6,840 bases of DNA from contig CAURMH010000064.1 in the NCBI GenBank assembly GCA_963525745.1, positions 1 to 6,840 of the forward strand, in the 5' to 3' direction. Positions 1 through 6,291 of this stretch are shown here, in pieces; the first letter of the stretch is position 1, and every line of letters begins with the position of its first letter. The stretch comes from CAURMH01 sp963525745. GTDB lineage: Bacteria > Pseudomonadota > Gammaproteobacteria > Enterobacterales > Pasteurellaceae. The notes below the pieces were generated by a model. It was not told where the DNA came from. It saw only the letters and a list, made by a program, of their open reading frames with translations, and made no database searches. The position numbers were made by a program, and so were the translations under genes.

Positions 1-312
1 GCGTTGCGTAATGCCGGTTCGGCACCGGGCTTGGTGAATCGTGTCGACCAGCTTGCTCGTGATTTACATAAAGTCGATAAGAACGCGCGTGCGGGTATTG
101 CGGGTGCCGTTGCGACGGCGGGTATTCCGCAGGTTTACTTACCGGGTAAATCCATGTTCGCCGCTGCCGGCGGTACTTATCGCGGCAGCAACGCCATTGC
201 GGTCGGTTATTCCCGTTCAAGCGATAACGGTCGAGTTGTCTTGAAGATTACAGGTAGCTCGAATACGCAAGGTGATTACACCGGCTCCGTTGGTCTTGGC
301 TATCAATGGTAA
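1..312 (+). CDS. Trimeric autotransporter adhesin, C-terminal YadA-type membrane anchor (5'-truncated)
   Basis: The reading frame is open at the left edge, so only the last 103 residues are visible. The first part (LVNRVDQLARDLHKVDKNAR, about residues 12-31) has hydrophobic heptad spacing typical of a stalk coiled coil. It runs into the small-residue segment RAGIAGAVATAG. The last 60 or so residues alternate into about four amphipathic beta strands rich in Gly, Tyr and Ser and end in Tyr-Gln-Trp; a terminal aromatic residue is usual for outer-membrane barrels assembled by BAM. This is the layout of the YadA anchor, three copies of which form one 12-stranded barrel that exports and holds the passenger on the cell surface. 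The stalk and adhesive head lie outside the window, so ligand and gene name cannot be given. A hairpin terminator follows 41 bases after the TAA stop. Confidence 0.9.
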   Translation, partial: ALRNAGSAPGLVNRVDQLARDLHKVDKNARAGIAGAVATAGIPQVYLPGKSMFAAAGGTYRGSNAIAVGYSRSSDNGRVVLKITGSSNTQGDYTGSVGLGYQW

Positions 313-353
313 TGTGGCGTAAATAAGCAATGTAAATTTCATTGCTAAACTAC

Positions 354-402
354 AGTGCGGTCGATTTTGGCAAAGTTTGTAAAATCTGACCGCACTTTTT
401 TT
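354..402 (+). terminator. Rho-independent terminator made from two inverted uptake-signal sequences
   Basis: AGTGCGGTC (354-362) pairs perfectly with GACCGCACT (388-396). After one bulged T the stem continues with GATTTT against AAAATC, leaving a loop of about 12 bases. Seven T follow (396-402). It lies just after the adhesin stop and has no T run on the other strand, so it most likely ends adhesin transcription. The right arm is an exact uptake-signal core and the left arm (353-361) matches 8 of 9 bases. Confidence 0.85.
389..397 (-). repeat. DNA uptake signal core (Haemophilus type)
   Basis: ACCGCACTT on the plus strand, an exact AAGTGCGGT on the minus strand. It forms the right arm of the terminator at 354-402. 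Confidence 0.9.
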
Positions 403-415
403 ATATAAAGAAAAT

Positions 416-452
416 AAAAAATCGCTCGATGATGATCACCGAGCGATTTTTT
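416..452. terminator. Bidirectional rho-independent terminator between the adhesin and tldD
   Basis: ATCGCTCG (421-428) pairs with CGAGCGAT (440-447), with an 11-base loop. Flanking A residues (416-420) pair with T residues (448-452) and give a T run on either strand. It sits 68 bases beyond the tldD stop on the minus strand and so probably ends the rsmI-tldD transcript. It is also a back-up terminator for the adhesin gene. Confidence 0.85.
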
Positions 453-520
453 CATTTTGATCTTATCAAATCACAAACTAAGTCGTTTCATTTATTTCGA
501 CATAAAATAGTTAGGCCTCC

Positions 521-1969
521 TTAATTCGTGCCACCGACGGTAATTTTGTCAATTTTTAAGGCGGGTTGTCCGACGCCAACGGGGACGCTTTGACCGTCTT
601 TGCCGCACACGCCGATACCCAAATCCAATTCCGTTTCGTCGGCGACCATGGAAACTTTTTGCATAATTTCAATGCCGCTACCGATTAATGTGGCGCCTTT
701 TACGGGTCGGGTGATTTTGCCTTTTTCGATTAAATAGGCTTCCGACGTAGAAAAGACGAATTTTCCTGATGTGATATCGACCTGTCCGCCACCAAAGTGC
801 GGTGCATAAATACCGCGATCGACGGAGGTGATTAAATCTTCAAATTTGCTTTGACCTGCGAGCATATAAGTGTTGGTCATGCGCGGCATCGGCAAATGCG
901 CATAAGATTCGCGACGGCCGTTGCCGGTCGGTTTTACGCCCATAAGGCGGGCGTTCATTTTATCCTGCATATAGCCCTGCAAAATTCCGCCTTTAATCAA
1001 GACGTTGCATTGGCTCGGTACACCTTCGTCGTCAATGGTGAGTGAGCCACGACGGTTCGGTAACGTGCCGTCGTCTACTATGGTACAAAGAGATGATGTG
1101 ACCTGCGTGCCGATTTTGCCGGTGAAAACGGAGCTTTCTTTGCGATTAAAATCGCCTTCTAATCCGTGCCCGACCGCTTCGTGTAATAATACGCCCGGCC
1201 AGCCTGCGCCCAGCACGACCGGCATGGCGCCGGCCGGTGCGGCAATCGCTTGCAAATTCACTAATGCTTGACGAACCGCTTCTTTGGCAAAATTGACGGC
1301 GCGCATTTCGCCGTTAATCGGTTCAAAAAACCAATCCAATCCGAAACGTCCGCCGGAACCACAACTTCCCCGCTCACGTTTGCCCTTTTCTTCGACTAAC
1401 ACGGAAACGGATAAACGCACCAGAGGACGAATATCTGCGGCGAATGTACCGTCAGTGGCAGCGATTAACACTTCTTCATAAACGGCGCTTAACCCGGCCG
1501 AAACGCGGGTGACGCGAGGATCTTGGTCTCGTGCGGTGCGATCGACCAAATGCAAAAGCGCAATTTTTTTCTCTTTGCTTAAACTCGATAACGGATTTAG
1601 CGCCGCATAGCGCGCCGTCGGGTGGCAGGTTTTAAAGGCGGACGGAACGATGACCTTCCCTTGTTTCATTTGCGCTATGCCTTTGACGGCATCAGCGCAT
1701 TGTTGTAATGCGATCAAATTAATTTGATCAGAATAGGCGAAACCGGTTTTTTCGCCTGAAATGGCACGCACGCCGACGCCGCGATCAATGTGAAAACCGC
1801 CTTCTTTGATAATGCCGTCTTCCAATACCCAGTTTTCATCCTGACTTAATTGAAAATAAAGATCGGCGTAATCAATATTGCGGTGGGACAGGCGGTCGAA
1901 AATATTGAGCAATTCCTGAGCGGAAAGACGGCTTGGCATGAGTAAGCTATTTGAGACTTGATTTAGCAT
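521..1969 (-). CDS. tldD: TldD, zinc metallopeptidase subunit of TldD/TldE
   Basis: TldD pairs with TldE (PmbA) to form a cytosolic zinc protease that degrades unfolded peptides; in E. coli it trims the microcin B17 leader and degrades CcdA. From ATG 1969 the product has 482 residues, against 481 in E. coli, and it aligns to E. coli TldD along its whole length as I recall that protein. The catalytic HEAVGH motif (HExxxH) lies at residues 263-268, inside the family block VLLHEAVGHGLEGD. The conserved cysteine of GVCGKDGQS at residue 455 matches the third zinc ligand near the C terminus. An ATG six codons upstream (1987) is in frame, but it has no ribosome site and lies outside the E. coli alignment, while GGAGAA precedes 1969. 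It follows rsmI on the same strand after a 58-base gap, so shared transcription is likely. The tldE partner is not in the window. Confidence 0.97.
   Translation of the reverse strand: MLNQVSNSLLMPSRLSAQELLNIFDRLSHRNIDYADLYFQLSQDENWVLEDGIIKEGGFHIDRGVGVRAISGEKTGFAYSDQINLIALQQCADAVKGIAQMKQGKVIVPSAFKTCHPTARYAALNPLSSLSKEKKIALLHLVDRTARDQDPRVTRVSAGLSAVYEEVLIAATDGTFAADIRPLVRLSVSVLVEEKGKRERGSCGSGGRFGLDWFFEPINGEMRAVNFAKEAVRQALVNLQAIAAPAGAMPVVLGAGWPGVLLHEAVGHGLEGDFNRKESSVFTGKIGTQVTSSLCTIVDDGTLPNRRGSLTIDDEGVPSQCNVLIKGGILQGYMQDKMNARLMGVKPTGNGRRESYAHLPMPRMTNTYMLAGQSKFEDLITSVDRGIYAPHFGGGQVDITSGKFVFSTSEAYLIEKGKITRPVKGATLIGSGIEIMQKVSMVADETELDLGIGVCGKDGQSVPVGVGQPALKIDKITVGGTN
795..803 (+). repeat. DNA uptake signal core (Haemophilus type)
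   Basis: Exact AAGTGCGGT followed by an A/T-rich stretch (gcataaata). It lies inside the tldD coding sequence, on the opposite strand, in the block encoding APHFGGGQ. Confidence 0.85.
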
Positions 1970-1972
1970 TTG

Positions 1973-1978
1973 TTCTCC
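1973..1978 (-). promoter_or_regulatory. Ribosome binding site that sets the tldD start
   Basis: The minus strand reads GGAGAACAAATG, placing GGAG five bases before the ATG at 1969. The upstream in-frame ATG at 1987 is preceded only by A/T-rich sequence without a Shine-Dalgarno match. This supports the shorter start. Confidence 0.65.
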
Positions 1979-2014
1979 GATATTCATAAAATTTTTCTGT
2001 ACACGTACGTTTAA

Positions 2015-2023
2015 AAGTGCGGT
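2015..2023 (+). repeat. DNA uptake signal core in the rsmI-tldD gap
   Basis: Exact AAGTGCGGT, preceded by AA and followed by A/T-rich sequence as in the extended Haemophilus signal. It lies in the gap between rsmI and tldD, with no inverted partner, so it does not form a terminator. Confidence 0.9.
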
Positions 2024-2027
2024 TTAT

Positions 2028-2876
2028 TTAATTCGATTTTTCCAAGCCGAATTGATATAGCGCATTCTTTTTATAGCCATATAATTCGGCCACGATAGCG
2101 GCGGCTTTTTTTAACGGCAGCGCTTTTGCGATTAATTCGAGGGCTTTAACCGCTTGCGGGGAAAATTCTTCCGCTTCGTCGGATTTCGGCTTGCCTTCCA
2201 CAATGACGACCATTTCGCCTTTGGTGCGATTTGGATCGTCCGAAAGCCAACGGCGTAACGGTTGAACTTTATCACCGCAGATTGTTTCCCAGGTTTTGGT
2301 AATCTCGCGCGCTAATACGACATAGCGATCAGCGCCGAAAATTGTTTGCAGATCGTCTAACATGTCTAAAATGCGATGGGTTGATTCATAAAAAATCAAC
2401 GTACGGTCTTCTTCAGCCAAGCTTTGCAATTTGTCTTTGCGTGCCTTGCTTTTAGCGGGAAGAAAGCCTTCAAAACAAAAACGATCGGATGCGATACCCG
2501 CTGCGCAAAGCGCCGTCACCGCCGCACAAGCACCCGGCAAAGGAACGACGCGAATTCCCGCTTCTCGGCATTGTCGCACCAGATGAAATCCCGGATCGCT
2601 GATTAGCGGCGTTCCTGCGTCGGAAATAAGCGCAATATCAATGCCTTGCTTCAGTTTTTCCACCAAAATATGGGCTTTTTCCTGCTCATTGTGATCATGC
2701 AAGGCAAAAAACGGTTTTTTTATGCCGTAATGGCTAAGCAGCAGACCGCTGTGGCGAGTGTCTTCCGCCGCAATTAAATCCACTTGTGCAAAGGTTTCTA
2801 AGGCACGTTGTGTCATATCCTGTAAATTGCCGATGGGCGTGGCGACAATATATAAAATTCCGGTTGAATCGTTCAT
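2028..2876 (-). CDS. rsmI: RsmI, 16S rRNA (cytidine-1402-2'-O)-methyltransferase
   Basis: RsmI uses S-adenosylmethionine to methylate the 2'-hydroxyl of C1402 in the decoding centre of 16S rRNA, working alongside RsmH on the same nucleotide. The 282-residue product is close to the usual length (286 in E. coli). It shows the family blocks in order: LYIVATPIGNL (8-18), AAEDTRH (36-42), LISDAGTPLISDPG (83-96), VVPLPGACA (110-118), IFYESTHR (161-168) and KGEMVVIVEG (219-228). The C-terminal LPLKKAAAIVAE and KKNALYQ stretches also match E. coli RsmI. It is divergent from lpoA with 72 bases between the start codons, as in E. coli (yraL/yraM), and runs towards tldD. No strong Shine-Dalgarno site is visible; the ATG is preceded by an A-rich stretch. 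Confidence 0.97.
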   Translation of the reverse strand: MNDSTGILYIVATPIGNLQDMTQRALETFAQVDLIAAEDTRHSGLLLSHYGIKKPFFALHDHNEQEKAHILVEKLKQGIDIALISDAGTPLISDPGFHLVRQCREAGIRVVPLPGACAAVTALCAAGIASDRFCFEGFLPAKSKARKDKLQSLAEEDRTLIFYESTHRILDMLDDLQTIFGADRYVVLAREITKTWETICGDKVQPLRRWLSDDPNRTKGEMVVIVEGKPKSDEAEEFSPQAVKALELIAKALPLKKAAAIVAELYGYKKNALYQFGLEKSN

Positions 2877-2882
2877 TTTTGT

Positions 2883-2911
2883 TTGCTTTTAACGAATGAG
2901 ATAAGTAAGAT
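2883..2911 (+). promoter_or_regulatory. Possible sigma-70 promoter for lpoA (weak)
   Basis: TTGCTT (2883-2888) and TAAGAT (2906-2911) are separated by 17 bases, upstream of the lpoA ATG. Matches are three of six and four of six. The divergent gap must hold a plus-strand promoter, since rsmI runs the other way, but this particular pair is only the best candidate I see. Confidence 0.25.
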
Positions 2912-2917
2912 CCAGCT

Positions 2918-2947
2918 ATTTTTCACTATGAAGCATTGTGGAGTCAA
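2918..2947 (-). promoter_or_regulatory. Possible sigma-70 promoter for rsmI (weak)
   Basis: On the minus strand TTGACT (2947-2942, five of six bases to the -35 consensus) is followed after 18 bases by AAAAAT (2923-2918, four of six). The position suits a start about 35 bases upstream of the rsmI ATG. The -10 match is poor, and the -35 overlaps the lpoA ribosome site on the other strand. Confidence 0.3.
2940..2943 (+). promoter_or_regulatory. Ribosome binding site that sets the lpoA start
   Basis: GGAG ends five bases before the ATG at 2949. The frame is open further upstream, with another ATG at 2928 and non-ATG starts back to 2883. Only the 2949 start places a normal lipoprotein signal peptide at the N terminus. 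Confidence 0.75.
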
Positions 2948-2948
2948 T

Positions 2949-4670
2949 ATGTCTATTCTATTACAAGGCAAAGGGTTTAAAAAAGCCTTAATGCCGTTTT
3001 TATTATCCATCGCTCTCGCCGGCTGTAGCAATTTACTCGGCGACGGCTTTTCCGCCGCATTACAAAACGACGCAAATGCCGGTTCCGAATTCTATATGAA
3101 TAAATTAGAACAACCGCTCTCCGCCGAAGATCGGCAAACCTATAAATTGTTAGCCGCCCGTGTGTTAATTGATGAAAATAAAGTGGCACAAGCGGAAGCC
3201 CTACTCAACGAATTAGTCGGTTTAAATAATTTGCAAAAATTAGACCGCACTTTAATCGCCGCACGTATCGCCGCACTTAAAGGCGATAATCAACAAGCGC
3301 AAAATCTCTTGGCAAACGTGGATTTAAACAAATTAAGTCCTTCTCAAACGGCACGTTATTATGCCGTGCGGGCGCAGATTGCCGAAAACGGCGCGGACGT
3401 GATTAGTGCGCTTAAAGCGCGGATTAAAATCGATGAAAATTTAACCGACGTACAACGTCGTCAGGAAAATATCGATCAAAGCTGGGCGCTGTTACGCGCG
3501 GCGAATACAGGCGTGATTAACAACGCTTCCGACGAGGGCAATGCAGCGTTGGGCGGCTGGTTAGCATTAATCAAAACTTACAACGACAATTTGAGCCAAC
3601 CCGTGCAATTAGGTCAGGCGCTGCAACGTTGGCAATCCGCTTATCCGAACCATGCCGCTACCACCTTATTTCCGAAAGAATTACAAAAAATGTTGAATTT
3701 TCAGCAAACCAATTTTTCGCAAATCGGCTTGGTATTACCGCTCAGTGGTGACGGTAAAATTTTAGGTACCACCGTTCGTGCCGGCTTTAACGAAGCAAAA
3801 GGATCTTCTCCTTTACAAGTCAAAGTCTTTGATACGGCTACAACGCCTATCAGCGATATTTTCTCACAAGCAAAAGCCGCCGGGATTCAGGCGCTGGTTG
3901 GGCCGCTGTTAAAACAAAATATTGATACGATTTTAGCCAATCCGAGCTTAGCAGACGGCTTGGATATTTTAATGTTAAACGCAACGCCGAACGCCTATGC
4001 CGCAAATAAAATTTGTTATTACGGTTTATCGCCGGAAGACGAAGCCGAATCGGCGGCAACAAAAATGTGGAATGACGGCATTCGTCACCCGGTGGTCGCT
4101 ATGCCGCAAAACGAGTTGGGACAACGCGTGGGCAACGCCTTTAATGTTCGCTGGCAGCAATTAGCCTCTACCGATGCCAACGTTCGTTATTATAATTTAC
4201 CGGCCGATGTGACCTATTTCTTACCGGAAAATGCCGCGCAATCGACCGCACTTTATGTCCTCGCTTCGCCCGATGAATTGGCCGAAATAAAAGGTTATAT
4301 GGACGGCAATAATCCTAACCTGAAAATTTATACCAGTTCCCGCTCAAACGCATCAAGTAATACCGCCGAATTCCGTTCATTGATGAATGGCGTTCAATTT
4401 AGTGATATTCCGTTCTTTAAACAGGTGGATTCAAGCCAATATAAACAAGTATCAGGTTCCGCCGGTGGCGAATATCAACTTATGCGACTTTATGCTATGG
4501 GTGCCGACGCATGGTTGCTTATTAATCATTTTAACGAATTGCGTCAAGTGCCGGGCTATAGCTTAAGCGGTTTAACCGGCAAATTAAGCGCCGATGCGAC
4601 CTGTAATATTCAACGCGATATGACTTGGTTTCAATATCAAAACGGCAACATTGTGCCGATTGCCAATTAG
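2949..4670 (+). CDS. lpoA: LpoA, outer-membrane lipoprotein activator of PBP1A
   Basis: LpoA reaches from the outer membrane through the peptidoglycan and stimulates the bifunctional synthase PBP1A (MrcA). From ATG 2949 the product has 573 residues. Lysines near the N terminus and a hydrophobic stretch lead to the lipobox LAGC, with lipidated Cys26 followed by Ser, which favours sorting to the outer membrane. Residues of about 30-245 are helical and repeat-like (KLLAARVLIDENK, TARYYAVRAQIAENG), matching the TPR-like N-terminal domain. From IGLVLPLSG (259-267) onward the protein resembles the periplasmic-binding-protein fold of the C-terminal domain (CYYGLSPEDEAE, LGQRVGNAFNVRWQQLA, SGLTGKLS). 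It closely resembles H. influenzae LpoA as I recall it. It heads a tight plus-strand cluster: yraN begins two bases after its TAG stop. Two exact uptake-signal cores lie inside it. Confidence 0.96.
   Translation: MSILLQGKGFKKALMPFLLSIALAGCSNLLGDGFSAALQNDANAGSEFYMNKLEQPLSAEDRQTYKLLAARVLIDENKVAQAEALLNELVGLNNLQKLDRTLIAARIAALKGDNQQAQNLLANVDLNKLSPSQTARYYAVRAQIAENGADVISALKARIKIDENLTDVQRRQENIDQSWALLRAANTGVINNASDEGNAALGGWLALIKTYNDNLSQPVQLGQALQRWQSAYPNHAATTLFPKELQKMLNFQQTNFSQIGLVLPLSGDGKILGTTVRAGFNEAKGSSPLQVKVFDTATTPISDIFSQAKAAGIQALVGPLLKQNIDTILANPSLADGLDILMLNATPNAYAANKICYYGLSPEDEAESAATKMWNDGIRHPVVAMPQNELGQRVGNAFNVRWQQLASTDANVRYYNLPADVTYFLPENAAQSTALYVLASPDELAEIKGYMDGNNPNLKIYTSSRSNASSNTAEFRSLMNGVQFSDIPFFKQVDSSQYKQVSGSAGGEYQLMRLYAMGADAWLLINHFNELRQVPGYSLSGLTGKLSADATCNIQRDMTWFQYQNGNIVPIAN
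3244..3252 (-). repeat. DNA uptake signal core inside lpoA
   Basis: ACCGCACTT on the plus strand, within the codons for DRTLIA. A one-mismatch copy, GCCGCACTT, lies 26 bases further on at 3270-3278, within the codons for AALKG. Confidence 0.85.
4245..4253 (-). repeat. DNA uptake signal core inside lpoA
   Basis: Exact ACCGCACTT on the plus strand, in the codons for STALYVL of lpoA. Confidence 0.85.
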
Positions 4671-4672
4671 CC

Positions 4673-5032
4673 GTGTTCTCTTTAAAACGACAACAGGGGG
4701 CGAGCTTTGAGCAACAAGCTCGCCTTTTTTTAGAAGCCAAAGGATTAAAATTCATTGCCGCCAATCAGAATTTTAAATGCGGCGAATTGGATTTAATTAT
4801 GCGCGATCAAAGCACGTTTGTGTTTGTTGAAGTGCGTCAGCGCGCTAATCCGAATTTCGGATCGGCCATCGAAAGTGTCGATTGGCGCAAACAGCAAAAA
4901 TGGCTGGATGCCGCCAATCTTTGGCTGGCCGAACGCAATCTGAGTCTGGAAGACGCCGATTGTCGTTTCGATTTGGTTGTTTTCGGCAAAACCGCACAAG
5001 AGGTGCAATGGCTTCCTAATTTTCTTGATTAA
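4673..5032 (+). CDS. yraN: YraN, UPF0102 family protein with a nuclease-like fold (GTG start)
   Basis: The product is a small conserved protein of the UPF0102 family. Its core resembles the restriction-endonuclease/Holliday-junction-resolvase fold, but its cellular role is not well established. Reading from GTG 4673 gives 119 residues, starting MFSLKRQQGASFE, the same length as the H. influenzae homologue as I remember it. Motifs are ARLFLEAKGL (16-25), NFKCGELDLI (33-42, with Glu38 and Asp40), FVEVRQR (51-57, with Glu53) and CRFDLVVFG (97-105). Arg55 stands where many family members have the Lys of the E-x-K nuclease motif. The GTG lies two bases after the lpoA TAG without a clear Shine-Dalgarno site, so translation is probably coupled to lpoA. 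An ATG at 4625 is in frame, but it lies inside the lpoA coding sequence and would add 16 residues of lpoA shadow. Confidence 0.92.
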   Translation: MFSLKRQQGASFEQQARLFLEAKGLKFIAANQNFKCGELDLIMRDQSTFVFVEVRQRANPNFGSAIESVDWRKQQKWLDAANLWLAERNLSLEDADCRFDLVVFGKTAQEVQWLPNFLD

Positions 5033-5037
5033 TGACT

Positions 5038-5622
5038 ATGCGACAAAAAATTAAAGATATTTACAGCGAAAGTATTCAAATTCAAATTTCCGCCTCAAGC
5101 CTCCTCTGCGAAAAAATCACCGGCGCGGCACAACGGGTGATTCGCTGTCTATTAGCCGGCAATAAAATCATTGCCTGCGGAATCGGACGTTCTCATGCCA
5201 ATGCGCAATTTCTGGTCGCTAATTTGCTTAACCGCTATGATTTTGAGCGGCCGAGTTTTCCTTCCGTCTTGCTTGGATTGGAAAGTGCGGTCGGTTCTTC
5301 GTTAATTTTCGATCAATGCTTGGATAATATTTATGCTTACCAATTTGACGCCGTCGCACAGCCGGGCGATTTACTGCTCGCGTTTGCGCCCTTAGGGACG
5401 GAAAAAGCCGTGTTAAATACGATCGCCAACGCTGTCGAAAAAGAAATCGGTGTCATCGCCTTAACCGGCGCGAATACCGATCTTATTCAAGGAGAATTGG
5501 CAGAAATGGATTTAGCGATTTCCATTCCCGCCAATAAAGAAACCCGCGTATTGGAAAATCACCTTTTTATCGTCAATGCTATGTGTGAATTAATTGACCA
5601 TACGCTTTTTCCCCGCGCTTGA
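5038..5622 (+). CDS. diaA: DiaA-like SIS-domain protein, DnaA initiator-associating factor
   Basis: DiaA is a homotetramer that binds DnaA and helps it assemble at oriC for timely initiation. From ATG 5038 the product (194 residues) is collinear with the N terminus of E. coli DiaA (MRQKIKDIYSESIQIQI against MQERIKACFTESIQTQI). The C-terminal Leu-Phe of TLFP then falls at 190-191, as in E. coli, where I recall Leu190 and Phe191 as DnaA-contact residues. The SIS fold is visible: GNKIIACGIGRSHANAQ (41-57), GDLLLAFAPLGTEKAV (110-125) and VIALTG (139-144). The E. coli STRGNS loop is APLGTE here, so the serines that bind sugar phosphate in GmhA are missing and isomerase activity is unlikely. ATG 5032, overlapping the yraN TAA, would add two residues and cannot be excluded. 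Neither start has a clear ribosome site, which suggests coupling to yraN. Confidence 0.88.
   Translation: MRQKIKDIYSESIQIQISASSLLCEKITGAAQRVIRCLLAGNKIIACGIGRSHANAQFLVANLLNRYDFERPSFPSVLLGLESAVGSSLIFDQCLDNIYAYQFDAVAQPGDLLLAFAPLGTEKAVLNTIANAVEKEIGVIALTGANTDLIQGELAEMDLAISIPANKETRVLENHLFIVNAMCELIDHTLFPRA
5283..5291 (+). repeat. DNA uptake signal core inside diaA
   Basis: Exact AAGTGCGGT in the codons for ESAVGSS of diaA, with no inverted partner nearby. Confidence 0.85.
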
Positions 5623-5647
5623 CAGAATGTCGGTTTCATTTCAAACT
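5619..5647 (+). promoter_or_regulatory. Possible internal promoter for dolP (weak)
   Basis: A perfect -35 hexamer TTGACA (5619-5624) overlaps the diaA stop codon. Seventeen bases later stands CAAACT (5642-5647), which matches the -10 consensus at only three of six positions. dolP follows diaA after a 59-base gap with its own good ribosome site, so an extra promoter is plausible but not shown. Confidence 0.22.
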
Positions 5648-5681
5648 AGATTCCCATTAAACGACAACAAAGGGATTTATT

Positions 5682-6263
5682 ATGACGTTCTCTCATTTTA
5701 AAAAACTGATTTTCATTAGCGCCGCCGCGCTTTTATTGCAAGGCTGTGTCGCCGCGCTGATTGGCGGTGGTGCGATTGCGACCAAAGTCGGCACGGATCC
5801 GCGCTCGACCGGCACGCAAATTGATGACGAAACATTGGAATTTCGTGTTGAAAACGCCATTGAAAAAGACGAACAAATTCGCGCCGAAGCGAGAGTGAAT
5901 GCCGTTTCCTACAGCGGACGCATATTATTAATCGGCCAAGTACCTAACGACAATGCTAAAGAAGTGGCCTTTAGCCTGGCCAAAGGCGTCGACGGCGTAA
6001 ATAACGTGTTTAACGAATTACGCATTGGGCCGAAAATAACCTTTGGTCAAATATCAAAAGACAGCTGGATTACGACGCAAGTCAAATCTCGTATGCTCGT
6101 TGACGATCGGGTTAAAACCAGCAACGTTAAAGTCATTACTGAAAACGGCGAAGTGTTTCTGCTCGGTTCCGTAACGGAAAGCCAGGGTGCGGCGGCAGCG
6201 GAAATCGCCAGCAGAACCCAAGGCGCGGTCAAAGTTATCAAAGTTTTTAAATATTTAAACTAA
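5682..6263 (+). CDS. dolP: DolP (YraP), dual-BON-domain outer-membrane lipoprotein
   Basis: DolP is an outer-membrane lipoprotein that gathers at division sites, binds anionic phospholipids, and supports envelope integrity and septal amidase activation. The 193-residue product (191 in E. coli) starts with Lys7-Lys8, a hydrophobic stretch and the lipobox LQGC. Cys22 is followed by Val-Ala, with no aspartate retention signal, so outer-membrane sorting is expected. The block TDPRSTGTQIDDETLE (38-53) leads into BON domain 1 (about 47-116, ILLIGQVPN) and BON domain 2 (about 125-193, NVKVITENGEVFLLGSVTE). Trp129 in DSWITTQVKS corresponds to E. coli Trp127, at the start of BON2, which I recall as important for placement and lipid contact. 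AGGGA (5671-5675) lies six bases before the ATG. It closes the lpoA-yraN-diaA-dolP cluster and a hairpin follows. Confidence 0.95.
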   Translation: MTFSHFKKLIFISAAALLLQGCVAALIGGGAIATKVGTDPRSTGTQIDDETLEFRVENAIEKDEQIRAEARVNAVSYSGRILLIGQVPNDNAKEVAFSLAKGVDGVNNVFNELRIGPKITFGQISKDSWITTQVKSRMLVDDRVKTSNVKVITENGEVFLLGSVTESQGAAAAEIASRTQGAVKVIKVFKYLN

Positions 6264-6282
6264 CGCTTCGTGCTTGAACAAA

Positions 6283-6291
6283 AAGTGCGGT
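6283..6291 (+). repeat. DNA uptake signal core after dolP
   Basis: Exact AAGTGCGGT followed by cgaaaatt, an A/T-rich tail as in the extended signal. It is the left arm of the hairpin after dolP. Confidence 0.9.

Noticed and set aside
456..470. TTTGAT-CTT-ATCAAA small palindrome
   Set aside because: A/T-rich six-base stem with a three-base loop and no following T run; no support for a function.
482..500. GTCG...CGAC inverted repeat after tldD
   Set aside because: Four-base stem with a 12-base A/T loop is too weak; the hairpin at 416-452 explains termination better.
851..1481. Three plus-strand open frames (851-1045, 1005-1271, 1284-1481) opposite tldD
   Set aside because: They lie antisense to a fully conserved tldD frame, have no ribosome sites and no recognisable protein features; they are shadows of its codon pattern.
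2003..2010. Palindrome ACGTACGT in the rsmI-tldD gap
   Set aside because: Eight bases only, no second copy and no fit to a known operator; expected by chance at this scale.
2883..2948. Upstream extension of lpoA by 22 residues
   Set aside because: It would put a non-signal sequence before the lipoprotein signal peptide and covers the divergent promoter gap. GGAG and the homologous N terminus both point to ATG 2949.
4625..4672. ATG start for yraN inside lpoA
   Set aside because: The 16 extra residues are out-of-frame lpoA coding sequence, and the GTG at 4673 gives the family's usual length and N terminus.
5618..5645. Sigma-E promoter for dolP (TCAAA at 5641-5645)
   Set aside because: E. coli yraP belongs to the sigma-E regulon, but no GGAACTT-like -35 is found at the required distance here.
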